A DNA stretch of 64,000 bases from Phycomyces blakesleeanus NRRL 1555(-) (GCF_001638985.1 NW_017265187.1:1-64000), one strand, 5' to 3'; positions 1 through 9,472 are shown, counted from the first letter of the stretch. The notes: generated by a model not told the origin, from the sequence alone. Made by a program: numbers and translations.

Positions 1-68
1 ATACATTTAAACGTTCACATTTTCTGTTGGTTTGAGGGTGAAATGCTGATGTTAACTTGTGGTGTAAT

Positions 69-2852
69 TTAATNCTTTTTAATGTAAAAGCTGAGGATGT
101 GTGACATGAAATTGGCGCCGCGGTCAGTGAGGATCTCATTGGGACAACCAAAACGCATTACAATTTCTTCATACAGGAAATTGGCTATTGCTTCACCAGT
201 AGCAGCAGGTACAGCACGTGCTATTGGCCAATTGGTGGCGTAATCTACTGCAATGAGAATCCATCGGTTACCATTTACAGTTGTTGGGAGCTCTCCAATG
301 AAATCTAGATGCCAGCGGGAAAATGGAGGGGGAATATCTAGGGGTTCCATGGGTGCATGGTGGATATTTCGCTCGGCATTGGACGCTAATTGACACTGGG
401 GGCATTTTGCAAGCCATTCTTGGATCTGTGTTCGCATTCCTGGCCACCACCAACGTTTCTTCATCAAGTCATAAACTGTTGTCTCACCAGCATGTTCAAA
501 CCCATTGTGGAAATTGTTTACCAGATCAGCACACTTGGTAAACAGAGCAAAACAGATTTCTTGAAATGTGTCACCAATCTTAACCAAGCGGAAAACCTTC
601 TGATCATGAACCACGAATTTCTTGCGTTGTCTGTGTAGCAACTCTTTTATGTCGTCTGGCCACTCATCTTCTGTGCGAGCATAATATTTGGGCCAATCTG
701 AAGTCTGTGATTTGGGCATGGTGTACAGATACTCTGGCTCCATAGACTCAATTGTAGATGCATCAAATTCGGGACCGTCCATTCGAGAAAGTACATCCGG
801 GACACCATTGTCTTTGCCAGGTTTGTATTGAATAATGGGGTCGTACAACTCGAATTCGGAAATCCATCTTATTAATCGAGGGGTTGGTTTAACTTGGCTA
901 CGAAAGTACTTGAGAGGCAGGTGGTCAGTAAAAACAGTAAATGGTTTCCCTTCAATCATACAGCACCAGGTATGTAGTGCGTGCAGTATTCCTAAAAGTT
1001 CACGTTCTTGGGCTGGGTAGGAACGTTCAGCACTGGAAAGTTTCTTGGATTCAAATGCCAGTGGTTTCCAGACTCCTTCTTCATCTTCTTGCATCAATAC
1101 AGCACCGACACCAAAATCAGAAGCATCTGTCTCAATTCGGAAAGGTTTGTCCATATCTGGTGCAAGTAGTACAGGTGCAGTGCTGAGTTTTTCCTTAAGG
1201 ATGTCGAAGCTGTCTTGGCAAGTGTCAGTCCATACAATTGGTCGTCGTTTAGGTCCTGTTCCTTTGGTAAGATCAGTTAATGGAGCAGCAATTCCAGTGA
1301 AACCTGGGATAAAACAGCAATAATGCTGTGCCAAACCAATAAATTGGCGCACTTCTTGAACATTAGAGGGTGGAACCCATTCTTGTATGGTCTTGACTTT
1401 ATCTGGAGACGGGAGGATACCTTGAGCAGACACATTGAAACCAAGAAATGTCAGTTCCTTTTTGTTAAATTCACATTTTTTAAAGTTGGCAATCAGCTTG
1501 GCTTCGCGGAGACGGTTCAAGACATGTCGTACATGTTCTTCGTGTTCTGCTGAGGTTTTACTGAATATGAGAATATCGTCCAAGTAGACCAAAGCGAAGT
1601 TGTCTAAACATTCTCTCAGAACTTTGTTCATCAAATGTTGGAAAGTTGGCGGGGCGTTGGTAAGACCAAAAGGAAGGACCAGGAACTCGTATTGACCATA
1701 GCGGGTGTTAAACGCTGTTTTTGGCACATCTGAATCTTGAATGCGTACTTGATGGTAGCCACTCTTGAGATCTAGGCTGGTGAAATGGTTGGCTCCACGC
1801 AATCGTTCTAGGCATTCGTCAATTCTTGGTAAAGGATGGTTATTGCGGATTGTGACTTTGTTGAGAGCACGATAGTCTACACACATGCGCATTTCGCCAT
1901 TCTTTTTCTTTACAAATAATATAGGAGCACCCCATGGAGATGAGCTAGGGCGAATGAGACCAAGGTCAAGGAGTTCTTTGAGTTGCTTTTTGAGTTTGTC
2001 AAGTTCTCGGGGGCTCATCTTAAAAGGCGGTTTGTTTACAGGGTGTGCATCTTCAGTGTTTATTACATGTTGTACATCTCGACTCGGTGGTAACCCTGGC
2101 AAACCGTCTTGGAACACATCGTCAAACTCTTTCACTAGTTTCATCCATTGTTCATTGTTGGTTACTTCTTTCTCGGTCTTGATGTGCAGCAAAAAACACT
2201 CTGCCTCCTCCCTCCAAGAGAGTTTCTGGACTTGCTTTGCAGAAATGAGGTAATTAAGTTGAGGTTTCATGGGGCGGTTGCCATGGGGACGCAGGACAAA
2301 CTCTTGGCCATCACGATATAAAGACCAGTTATCTCGATGCCAATCAGGAACAGGTTTAGCAGTCTGTAACCATGTGCGACCGAGAATCAAATCGAATTTA
2401 GTGGGGAAGATAAAAGCATCAACACTATCAGTATAACCATTAAGAGAAAGTGTAAGTGTGGCTTTCTGGTTAATTTTGATGCTATGCCCTCCAGCGGTTT
2501 CAACTGATCGCCCAGGAATATTCGAGACTTTTGTGGCAAGGTGTTTGATCCGGGGTGACACATAGTTTGCACTGGCTCCACTGTCGATGAGAATCAAGAT
2601 TTGTTGTCCGTGAAGTGTTGCCGCATATAATGGTAAATCTGTGTCCACAGCAGAGTGAAGGTCTTCCAAAAAACGTTGATCGGTGGTGAGACAAGGGTCA
2701 CAATTTTCTTTGGAAATGGCTTTTTTCTCTTCATTGGTAACAATTTTGTACTGGTCAAAAGTTTCTTTATTACTTAAATGTTCTGTAGGCTCATTACTAA
2801 TACTGGCCTGTGGGGAGGATTTTTCTTCCATTGTACACAACCGACCTCCCAT
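69..2852 (-). CDS. pol: Ty3/gypsy Pol polyprotein, copy 1 (3' truncated)
   Basis: This polyprotein copies the element RNA into DNA and integrates it. Visible in order: aspartic protease (LIDSGASANYVS), reverse transcriptase (GYHQVRIQDSD, catalytic YLDD in LVYLDDILIFS), RNase H (ETDASDFGVGAVLMQ, VFTDHLPLKYF), integrase H2C2 finger (HNGFEHAGE then CPQCQ) and the integrase core (WHLDFIGELP, ILTDRGANFMS). No internal stop is present down to the n near position 74. The first ATG (2850-2852) overlaps the gag stop as TAATG; a second in-frame ATG at 2829-2831 is the one conserved in copy 2. Translation by reinitiation after gag is inferred from that overlap. Confidence 0.92.
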   Translation of the reverse strand: MGGRLCTMEEKSSPQASISNEPTEHLSNKETFDQYKIVTNEEKKAISKENCDPCLTTDQRFLEDLHSAVDTDLPLYAATLHGQQILILIDSGASANYVSPRIKHLATKVSNIPGRSVETAGGHSIKINQKATLTLSLNGYTDSVDAFIFPTKFDLILGRTWLQTAKPVPDWHRDNWSLYRDGQEFVLRPHGNRPMKPQLNYLISAKQVQKLSWREEAECFLLHIKTEKEVTNNEQWMKLVKEFDDVFQDGLPGLPPSRDVQHVINTEDAHPVNKPPFKMSPRELDKLKKQLKELLDLGLIRPSSSPWGAPILFVKKKNGEMRMCVDYRALNKVTIRNNHPLPRIDECLERLRGANHFTSLDLKSGYHQVRIQDSDVPKTAFNTRYGQYEFLVLPFGLTNAPPTFQHLMNKVLRECLDNFALVYLDDILIFSKTSAEHEEHVRHVLNRLREAKLIANFKKCEFNKKELTFLGFNVSAQGILPSPDKVKTIQEWVPPSNVQEVRQFIGLAQHYCCFIPGFTGIAAPLTDLTKGTGPKRRPIVWTDTCQDSFDILKEKLSTAPVLLAPDMDKPFRIETDASDFGVGAVLMQEDEEGVWKPLAFESKKLSSAERSYPAQERELLGILHALHTWCCMIEGKPFTVFTDHLPLKYFRSQVKPTPRLIRWISEFELYDPIIQYKPGKDNGVPDVLSRMDGPEFDASTIESMEPEYLYTMPKSQTSDWPKYYARTEDEWPDDIKELLHRQRKKFVVHDQKVFRLVKIGDTFQEICFALFTKCADLVNNFHNGFEHAGETTVYDLMKKRWWWPGMRTQIQEWLAKCPQCQLASNAERNIHHAPMEPLDIPPPFSRWHLDFIGELPTTVNGNRWILIAVDYATNWPIARAVPAATGEAIANFLYEEIVMRFGCPNEILTDRGANFMSHILSFYIKKX

Positions 2853-3982
2853 TACGGTTGTGCTTCGCGAAAACCCTGCTTCTTAAGACGCTCCTCGTCC
2901 AACTTCTTGATTGCGGCCAGACGGTCTCTACAATTTCTCTTGAAATGACCGGAGTCACCACACCAATGGCAAGTAGCATTAGTGCGTCTTGGAGGCGGGC
3001 GAGACTGGTAGTTGCTGCGACGGTTGTTGATTGCGTCCAGGTCCATGGGCTCGGGTCCACTGTACTGATATTGCTGTTGTTGGTACTGTGGCTGGTACTG
3101 CTGCTGGTATTGTTGCGGAGGTGGTACAGACGCATAATTGTTCTGGTATCCGAGTTGGAGACCACTGGCATATGCCAAGGCGATGTTACAAGCATTGTCA
3201 ACATCAACAGGGCGGGCAGCAAGGACATTTCCACGGATGGACGGGTGTAGTCCACGGACAAATTTATCAAGTGCCTCTTCATTGTTCATTCCAGGCAATT
3301 CCAATTGAATGTCTTGGAAGGCATCGATATATTCAGCAACAGTCCCAGTCTGGTGTAATCGTGCTAGTCGATCTCTAGAGGTCTGGAGGGAATAAACTGG
3401 GCGGAATTCTCTGGTGAGGGCTGCTTTAAATTCGACCCAAGTAGTGGGATGGTCTGTTTTGAGTTCCGTGCGTCTCCACCATGTGTCAGCTCTATCGCGC
3501 AAAAGATTTACTGCAAAGTCGCAGGCTTTGGTCGGGGCGAAATTGTAGTACTTGGTGTAACGCTCGACTGCGCGCAGCCAGCCATCTACTACTGCGGCGG
3601 AGCGTTCACCTCGGAAACAATCAGGCTGCTTGATTCGTTTGGCACGGGACTCCTGTTGTGCTGTGATTGCTTTCATTGCTTCTGCAACAGCGGCTGCGAT
3701 TGCTTCAGCGGTTACAGTGGCAGTTTGTGGGGCCATCTCTTCTAGTTCTTTATTTTTTCCTGTTAATGTTGCGGCAAGTTTTTTTGCAAGTTCGGACCAC
3801 TTTTGTTCTCGTGCAGGAGTGTTCTTGAGTCTCTGTTCTTCAGGTATATGTGGTACACGCCGGTTCTTCTTGTAGTCGTTTACTAGTTCTTTGGGTAACA
3901 AGCCCTGGACTCGTTCTTCAATCTCGAACTGGCTAAGTGTCTTTTTGTCAAAATTTTCTTGGTGTCTTTCACCAGGATTCAT
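2852..3982 (-). CDS. gag: Ty3/gypsy Gag, copy 1
   Basis: Structural nucleocapsid and capsid protein of about 376 residues. The start is the ATG at 3980-3982; the upstream in-frame TTG is not needed. Residues about 130-290 look like a retrotransposon gag capsid domain (RDRADTWWRR, TLTREFRPVYSLQTSRDRL, YIDAFQDIQLELPGM). A Gln/Tyr-rich linker follows, then one CCHC zinc knuckle (CHWCGDSGHFKRNC) near the C-terminus. The stop TAA shares one base with a pol ATG. It is about 80% similar to the gag of copy 2, so the two elements are related but not a recent duplication. Confidence 0.92.
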   Translation of the reverse strand: MNPGERHQENFDKKTLSQFEIEERVQGLLPKELVNDYKKNRRVPHIPEEQRLKNTPAREQKWSELAKKLAATLTGKNKELEEMAPQTATVTAEAIAAAVAEAMKAITAQQESRAKRIKQPDCFRGERSAAVVDGWLRAVERYTKYYNFAPTKACDFAVNLLRDRADTWWRRTELKTDHPTTWVEFKAALTREFRPVYSLQTSRDRLARLHQTGTVAEYIDAFQDIQLELPGMNNEEALDKFVRGLHPSIRGNVLAARPVDVDNACNIALAYASGLQLGYQNNYASVPPPQQYQQQYQPQYQQQQYQYSGPEPMDLDAINNRRSNYQSRPPPRRTNATCHWCGDSGHFKRNCRDRLAAIKKLDEERLKKQGFREAQP

Positions 3983-4006
3983 CAAAGGTCTTTAGGAGGA
4001 AAAATA

Positions 4007-4019
4007 GCTTCAGCTACCA
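4007..4019 (-). promoter_or_regulatory. primer-binding site, copy 1
   Basis: On the element strand TGGTAGCTGAAGC begins two bases inside the LTR boundary. It is complementary to a tRNA 3' end GCUUCAGCUACCA. The implied acceptor stem AGCUGAA/UUCAGCU with A1:U72 and discriminator A73 fits eukaryotic initiator tRNA-Met. The tRNA identity is inference, because no such tRNA gene lies in the window. Confidence 0.6.
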
Positions 4020-4021
4020 AT

Positions 4022-4382
4022 TGTCGTTCCCGATCTGGGTTGGTCTTCCTTTTACTATAACAAAGTCAAAAGGTCAAACCCACTGGGGATCAAGGAGTAT
4101 ACGTAAAATCAAAGAGAGGATAAAAGATACTTTTTATTGATATGAATTGAATTGTCTTATATAGTTTTCTAAACTAATACTGCGCATTATCCGCAGTAGT
4201 TATTATTTATATTTAATTAAAGAAATAGTCATTATACTGCGGTTAATGCTCAGGAAGATGTTACTGTGGTTAATCTTTACAAGACATTACTGCGGTTCGT
4301 TATCTATGAGGTATCTTTGACATACAGAACTGCTGCAGTCAATTATCCCGATTTCTCGGATTCATCAAAATAATGTCCGACA
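4022..4382 (-). repeat. shared middle LTR of the Ty3 tandem (A/B chimera)
   Basis: A 361-bp LTR with inverted ends TGTCG and CGACA. The left side borders the primer-binding site of copy 1 and the right side borders the polypurine tract of copy 2, so this one LTR serves both elements. From 4022 to about 4255 it follows subtype A (as at 27177); from about 4260 to 4382 it follows subtype B (as at 9065-9426). The switch inside one LTR suggests LTR-LTR recombination between two different elements. Confidence 0.9.
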
Positions 4383-7300
4383 TCACCCCCTCTCGAAACT
4401 GTTGATCGTCCTCGGTCAACTCTGGTAGACTCTATCATCGAGAACGGCAAGGTGGAAGAGGAATCTATGGCCAGATCACGTCGCATATTGTTACGAGCAG
4501 CGGTCGGGTGATACCAGGTGCGGTCGAAATCGTCGGATTTGGCTATTTTGAGGCGGTCAGCATGAACCCAAGAAGTATAAGGGACACCTTCCATTGTTGT
4601 GAGCTTGTATATATTCTTATCGAAATTTTTATCTACTACAATATATGGGCCCATCCAGTTATATTCTAGTCCAAATTTGTTTTCATGCCGCAACAACAAA
4701 TGTTCACCGATTGCGAACTGATGAGGTTTCATGATCGAATCCCATCGTTCCTTGTCTTGTTGGCTGTTGGCGGTTACTCGAGCGTCAGCATTTTTGCGAG
4801 CCTGTTGGAGATTACGAAGAAAAGGGATAGCGCCATCGGATACGAGGGTCGGGTCGTCAGGGATAGATGTATCCATAAATGGACGTAGGGGATCACCAGG
4901 AATACGAGGTTCGCGGCCATAAGTCAAGAAAAATGGACTGAACCCAGTTGTACGATGCTTTCTGATTCGGCAAGCCCAAAGTGCTGTTTCCAGATATTCG
5001 TCCCATCGGTGAATGGCACCATGTACATATTTACGTAACATCTGTTTAAGAACACCATTTAACCTTTCACATTTTCCATTAGTACGTGGGTGAAATGCTG
5101 AGGTTAATTTATGATGGAGCTTAATTTTCTTAATGTAAAAGCTCAAAATATGTGACATAAAGTTTGCACCACGATCTGTCAGAATTTCGTCTGGGCAACC
5201 AAAACGCATGACTATTTCTTCGTACAAAAAATTGGCGATGGCTTCGCCCGTAGCAGCAGGAACAGCACGTGCAATTGGCCAATTCGTAGCGTAGTCGACG
5301 GCAACCAAAATCCATCGATTTCCGTTGATTGTAGTGGGAAGTTCTCCAATGAAGTCGAGATGCCAACGAGAGAAAGCAGGGGGGATATCCAATGGTTCCA
5401 AAGGGGCATGGTGTATGTTGCGTTCTGCGTTTGAGACCAATTGACATTGATGACATTTCGATAACCATTCTTGAATTTGACTTCTCATGGCTGGCCACCA
5501 CCAACGCTTCTTCATTAAATCATACACCGTTGTTTCTCCAGCATGTCCGAAACCATTGTGGAAATTATTTACTAAGTCTGCACGCTTGGCAAACAGTGCA
5601 AAACGAATTTCTTGTACCATGTCACCTATTTTAACGAGACGGAAAACCTTTTGGTCGTGGACCACAAACTTATTGCGTTGCCGATGGAGTAATTCTTTTA
5701 TGTCTTCTGGCCATTCATCTTTTTTTCGTGCATAAAATTTTGGCCAGTCGGACGTTTGTGAGTCTGGTATGGTGTACAGGTATTCTGGTTCCATTGATTT
5801 AATTAATGTTGCATCGTATTCTGGGCCATCGAGACGAGAGAGCACATCAGGGACACCATTGTCTTTGCCCAGTTTGTATTGAATTATCGGGTCGTACAGC
5901 TCGAATTCAGAAATCCACCTTATCAGGCGAGGCGTGGGCTTAACCTGACTGCGAAAATACTTGAGTGGTAAGTGATCGGTGAATACAGTGAACGGTTTTC
6001 CTTCGATCATGCAGCGCCAAGTACGCAAGGCATGTAGAATACCGAGTAACTCGCGCTCTTGAGCAGGATACGATCTTTCGGCAGGGGAGAGTTTTTTCGA
6101 TTCGAACGCTAATGGTTTCCAACTTCCGTTTTCGTCTTCTTGCATTAATACGGCACCAACACCAAAATCTGAAGCATCTGTTTCAATGCGGAATGGTTTA
6201 TCCATGTCTGGGGCAAGTAATACAGGTGCAGTACTCATTTTCTCTTTTAGTAAATCAAAACTTTCCTGGCATGTCTCCGTCCAAACGATAGGCCGTCGTT
6301 TTGGTCCTGTCCCTTTAGTTAAGTCTGTTAAGGGCGCAGCGATTCCAGCAAACCCAGGGATGAAGCGGCGGTAGTGCTGTGCAAGGCCAATAAATTGTCT
6401 AACTTCTTGTACATTTGTTGGCGGTGTCCATTCTTTTATAGTCTTTACTTTGTCTGGCGATGGTAAGATGCCTTGCGCAGATACGTTGAATCCAAGGAAA
6501 GTTAGTTCGTTTTTGTTAAATTCGCATTTTTTAAGGTTGGCAATTAATTTCGCTTCACGTAGTTGGTTTAACACATGTCGTACATGTTCTTCGTGTTCTT
6601 CTGGTGTCGTGCTAAAGATTAGGATATCATCCAAATAGACTAAGGCAAACTTATCCAAACAATCTCCAAGAACTTTGTTCATAAGATGCTGAAACGTCGG
6701 TGGGGCATTGGTGAGACCAAAGGGAAGAACCAGAAACTCATATTGGCCATATCGGGTGTTAAAGGCGGTTTTTGGCACATCTGAGTCTTGAATTCTCACT
6801 TGATGGTAACCGCTTTTGAGGTCCAAACTGGTGAAATGGTTTGCTCCACGAAGGCGTTCCAAACACTCATCGATGCGTGGCAATGGATGGTTATTGCGGA
6901 TAGTAACTTTGTTCAGGGCTCTGTAATCAACACACATGCGCATCTCACCATTTTTCTTTTTAACAAATAAAATTGGAGCACCCCATGGCGAAGAACTCGG
7001 ACGAATTAAGCCGAGGTCTAGAAGTTCCTTTAGTTGTTGCTGTAATTCGTCGAGTTCTCGAGGGCTCATTTTGAATGGTGGTTTATTGACAGGGTAGGCA
7101 TCTCCAGTGTTTATAACGTGTTGGACGTCACGGTTCGGCGGTAATCCAGGTAAACCGTCTTGGAAAACGTCCTCAAATTCTTTTACTAATTTCATCCAGT
7201 GTTCATCATTATGTATTTCTTTTTCTGTCTTAATGTGCAACAAAAAGCATTCGGCCTCCTCTCTCCTAGAGAGTTTCTCAATTTGTTTTGCAGATATCAG

Positions 7301-7882
7301 ATAGTTTAGGTGAGGTTTAGTAGGACGGGGCCCATGAGGACGCAAAATAAATTCTTGTTCATCACGATGTAAAGACCAGCTATCGACATGCCAATCTGGG
7401 ACGGGTTTAGCCATTTGCAACCAAGTGCGGCCAAGAATCAAGTCGAATTTAGTGGGAAATACAAAAGCATCGATGGTGTCAGTGTATCCATTTAAAGAGA
7501 GGTTTAATGTTGCCTTCTGATGGATCTTAATGCTGTGTCCTCCTGCAGTTTCGACTGATCGTCCGGGTATATCCAAAATGTGTGTGGCCAAATGGGCGAT
7601 CTGGGGTGATACATAGTTTGCACTAGCACCACTATCAATTAACACCAGGATTTGTTGTCCGTCAAGTATAGCAGCGTATAAGGGCAAGTCTGTGTCCATG
7701 GCAGCATGGAGATCTTCTAAGAAATGTTGGTCGGCAGTGAGACAAGGGTCACAATTTTCTTCAGACATAGTCTCAGGCTCTTCATTGGTAACATTTGTAT
7801 ACTGTTCAGACACGTCTTTATTAATTTCTGGTTCGCTAGTTTCGCTAATATTATTAGCCTGTGGGGAGGATTTTTCTTCCAT
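4343..7882 (-). CDS. pol: Ty3/gypsy Pol polyprotein, copy 2 (apparently intact)
   Basis: A full polyprotein of about 1179 residues with no internal stop. Protease DSGA at residues 83-86; reverse transcriptase with YLDD at 415-418; RNase H near 590 (ETDASDFG); integrase H2C2 finger near 780-815 (HNGFGHAGE, CHQCQ); integrase core WHLDFIGELP, ILTDRGANF and KCERLNGVLKQM; then a GPY/F-type module (MGPYIVVDKNF, YKLTTMEG). No chromodomain is recognisable at the C-terminus. The start is the ATG at 7880-7882, because the copy-1 ATG overlapping the gag stop is ACG here. The last 13 codons lie inside the 3' LTR. Probably the most complete element in the window. Confidence 0.94.
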   Translation of the reverse strand: MEEKSSPQANNISETSEPEINKDVSEQYTNVTNEEPETMSEENCDPCLTADQHFLEDLHAAMDTDLPLYAAILDGQQILVLIDSGASANYVSPQIAHLATHILDIPGRSVETAGGHSIKIHQKATLNLSLNGYTDTIDAFVFPTKFDLILGRTWLQMAKPVPDWHVDSWSLHRDEQEFILRPHGPRPTKPHLNYLISAKQIEKLSRREEAECFLLHIKTEKEIHNDEHWMKLVKEFEDVFQDGLPGLPPNRDVQHVINTGDAYPVNKPPFKMSPRELDELQQQLKELLDLGLIRPSSSPWGAPILFVKKKNGEMRMCVDYRALNKVTIRNNHPLPRIDECLERLRGANHFTSLDLKSGYHQVRIQDSDVPKTAFNTRYGQYEFLVLPFGLTNAPPTFQHLMNKVLGDCLDKFALVYLDDILIFSTTPEEHEEHVRHVLNQLREAKLIANLKKCEFNKNELTFLGFNVSAQGILPSPDKVKTIKEWTPPTNVQEVRQFIGLAQHYRRFIPGFAGIAAPLTDLTKGTGPKRRPIVWTETCQESFDLLKEKMSTAPVLLAPDMDKPFRIETDASDFGVGAVLMQEDENGSWKPLAFESKKLSPAERSYPAQERELLGILHALRTWRCMIEGKPFTVFTDHLPLKYFRSQVKPTPRLIRWISEFELYDPIIQYKLGKDNGVPDVLSRLDGPEYDATLIKSMEPEYLYTIPDSQTSDWPKFYARKKDEWPEDIKELLHRQRNKFVVHDQKVFRLVKIGDMVQEIRFALFAKRADLVNNFHNGFGHAGETTVYDLMKKRWWWPAMRSQIQEWLSKCHQCQLVSNAERNIHHAPLEPLDIPPAFSRWHLDFIGELPTTINGNRWILVAVDYATNWPIARAVPAATGEAIANFLYEEIVMRFGCPDEILTDRGANFMSHILSFYIKKIKLHHKLTSAFHPRTNGKCERLNGVLKQMLRKYVHGAIHRWDEYLETALWACRIRKHRTTGFSPFFLTYGREPRIPGDPLRPFMDTSIPDDPTLVSDGAIPFLRNLQQARKNADARVTANSQQDKERWDSIMKPHQFAIGEHLLLRHENKFGLEYNWMGPYIVVDKNFDKNIYKLTTMEGVPYTSWVHADRLKIAKSDDFDRTWYHPTAARNNMRRDLAIDSSSTLPFSMIESTRVDRGRSTVSRGGDVGHYFDESEKSG
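4383..4394 (-). promoter_or_regulatory. polypurine tract, copy 2
   Basis: On the element strand GAGAGGGGGTGA lies directly before the 3' LTR (TGTCGGACA). This is the expected position and composition for the plus-strand DNA primer. It lies inside the pol reading frame (RGGDV). Confidence 0.75.
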
Positions 7883-7902
7883 TGAACACAACCGACCTCC
7901 CG

Positions 7903-9024
7903 TTACGGTTGTGTTTCGCGAAAACCCTGCTTCTTGCTACGTGCCTCATCTAACTGTCTAATCGCTGCTAATCGATCCCTACAGTTCCTCTTGAAGTGAC
8001 CAACTTCGCCGCACCAATGGCAAGTAGCCACATTACGTTTCTGAGGGGGGTGAGATCGATAGTTATTATGGCGACCTTGAATCGCATCCAGGTCCATGGG
8101 CTCGGGACCACTGTACTGCTGTTGGTACGGCTGTTGGTATGTCTGTTGGTACGGTTGGGGGACGGGTGCGTAGTTGTTCTGTTGCCCCAAGTGGAGGCCA
8201 CTGGCATATGCCAAAGCGATGTTGCAGGCATTGTCAACGTCGACAGGTCGGGCGGCAAGAACATTTCCTCGTATGGTGGGGTGAAGTCCGCGGACAAACT
8301 TGTCGAGGGCTTCTTCATCGTTCATTCCAGGCAACTCCAACTGGATGTTGTGGAACGCGTCGATGTACTCTGCGACCGTTCCTGTTTGGTATAGTCGAGC
8401 AAGGCGGTCCCTGGACGTCTGTAGTGAGTAGACTAGACGAAATTCTCCCGACAGAGCCATCTTGAACTCATCCCAGGTTGTTGGATGTTTGTCCTTTACT
8501 TCCATGCGTCTCCACCATGTGTCTGCTCTGTCACGCAACAGATTCACTGCAAATTCACAGGCTTTTGTTGCGGAAAAATTGTAGTATCTGGTGTAACGTT
8601 CGACTGCGCGCAGCCAACCATCCACTACTGTGGCAGAACGTTCTCCATGGAAGCAATCAGGTTGCTTGATTCGTTCAGCACGGGCCTCCTGCTGCACCGT
8701 GATTGCTTTCATTGCTTCAGCGACGGCAGCAGCAATTGCTTCGGCTGTTAGAGTGGCGGTTTGGGGGGCCATTGTTTCTTCTTGTTCTTGTTTGTTCTTT
8801 CCTGTTAAGGTTGCGGCTAGTTTTGTGGCTAGTTCGGTCCACTTCTGTTCTCGGGCAGGGGTCTTCTTAATACGCTGTTCTTCAGGGATATGAGGAACAC
8901 GCCGATTCTTCTTGTAGTCGTTTACTAATTCGCTGGGTAACAAGTCCTGGACTCGTTCTTCAATCTCGAATTGGCTAAGGGTCTTCTTATCAAATATGTC
9001 TTGGTGTCTTTCAACCGGATTCAT
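7903..9024 (-). CDS. gag: Ty3/gypsy Gag, copy 2
   Basis: About 373 residues from the ATG at 9022-9024. The capsid-like core (RDRADTWWRRM, ALSGEFRLVYSLQTSRDRL, YIDAFHNIQLELPGM), a Gln/Tyr/Pro linker and one CCHC knuckle (CHWCGEVGHFKRNC) match copy 1. The frame is intact. Its TAA stop is followed 20 nt later by the conserved pol ATG in another frame. The adjoining intact pol suggests that this copy was recently active. Confidence 0.93.
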   Translation of the reverse strand: MNPVERHQDIFDKKTLSQFEIEERVQDLLPSELVNDYKKNRRVPHIPEEQRIKKTPAREQKWTELATKLAATLTGKNKQEQEETMAPQTATLTAEAIAAAVAEAMKAITVQQEARAERIKQPDCFHGERSATVVDGWLRAVERYTRYYNFSATKACEFAVNLLRDRADTWWRRMEVKDKHPTTWDEFKMALSGEFRLVYSLQTSRDRLARLYQTGTVAEYIDAFHNIQLELPGMNDEEALDKFVRGLHPTIRGNVLAARPVDVDNACNIALAYASGLHLGQQNNYAPVPQPYQQTYQQPYQQQYSGPEPMDLDAIQGRHNNYRSHPPQKRNVATCHWCGEVGHFKRNCRDRLAAIRQLDEARSKKQGFRETQP

Positions 9025-9049
9025 CAAAGGTCTTGTTAGAGGAAAAATA

Positions 9050-9062
9050 GCTTCAGCTACCA
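9050..9062 (-). promoter_or_regulatory. primer-binding site, copy 2
   Basis: The same TGGTAGCTGAAGC motif as in copy 1, two bases from the 5' LTR. It is compatible with an initiator-Met-type tRNA 3' end; the identity is inferred. Confidence 0.6.
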
Positions 9063-9064
9063 AT

Positions 9065-9426
9065 TGTCGTTCCTGATCTGGGATGGTCTTCCTTTTACTA
9101 TAGCAAAGTCAAAAGGTCAAACCCACTGGGGATCGGAGAGTATATGTAAAATCGAAGAGAGGATAAAAGGTCCTTTTTATTGATAGGAATTGAATTGTCT
9201 TATATAGTTTTCTAAACTAATACTGCGCATTATCCGCAGTAAACTATTATACTCTATTTAATTACAAGAGAAGTCCTTTTACTGCGGTTGATGCTCAGAA
9301 GATGTTACTGTGGTTAATCTTTACAAGACATTACTGCAGTTCGTTATCTATGAGGTATCTTTGACATACAGAACTGCTGCAGTCAATTATCCCGATTTCT
9401 CGGATTCATCAAAATAATGTCCGACA
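9065..9426 (-). repeat. 5' LTR of Ty3 copy 2 (subtype B)
   Basis: A 362-bp LTR with TGTCG...CGACA ends, bordering the primer-binding site on its left. It matches the solo LTRs at 28086-28447 and, inverted, 44153-44512. Its outer edge lies 46 bp from the 3' end of tRNA-Thr. The outer LTR of copy 1 is outside the window, so the target-site duplication cannot be checked. Confidence 0.93.
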
Positions 9427-9472
9427 AAAATAATAATAGACAATATACATTAAAAGTATAATAGTGTAATCT

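Larger units (their letters stand above)
1..4021 (-). mobile_element. Ty3/gypsy retrotransposon copy 1, internal region (truncated by window edge)
   Basis: The minus strand carries, in order, a primer-binding site, gag, protease, reverse transcriptase, RNase H and the first part of integrase. This gag-PR-RT-RH-IN order is the Ty3/gypsy (Metaviridae) order. The element runs off the left window edge inside integrase. The LTR at 4022-4382 acts as its 5' LTR and is shared with copy 2 to the right. An ambiguous base (n) near position 74, together with one extra base relative to copy 2, breaks the integrase frame there; this may be an assembly artefact. Confidence 0.93.

Noticed and set aside
2810..3378. 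Plus-strand frames of 115-146 codons
   Set aside because: They are antisense shadows of the gag gene; the repeat-rich Gln/Tyr linker keeps the opposite strand open.
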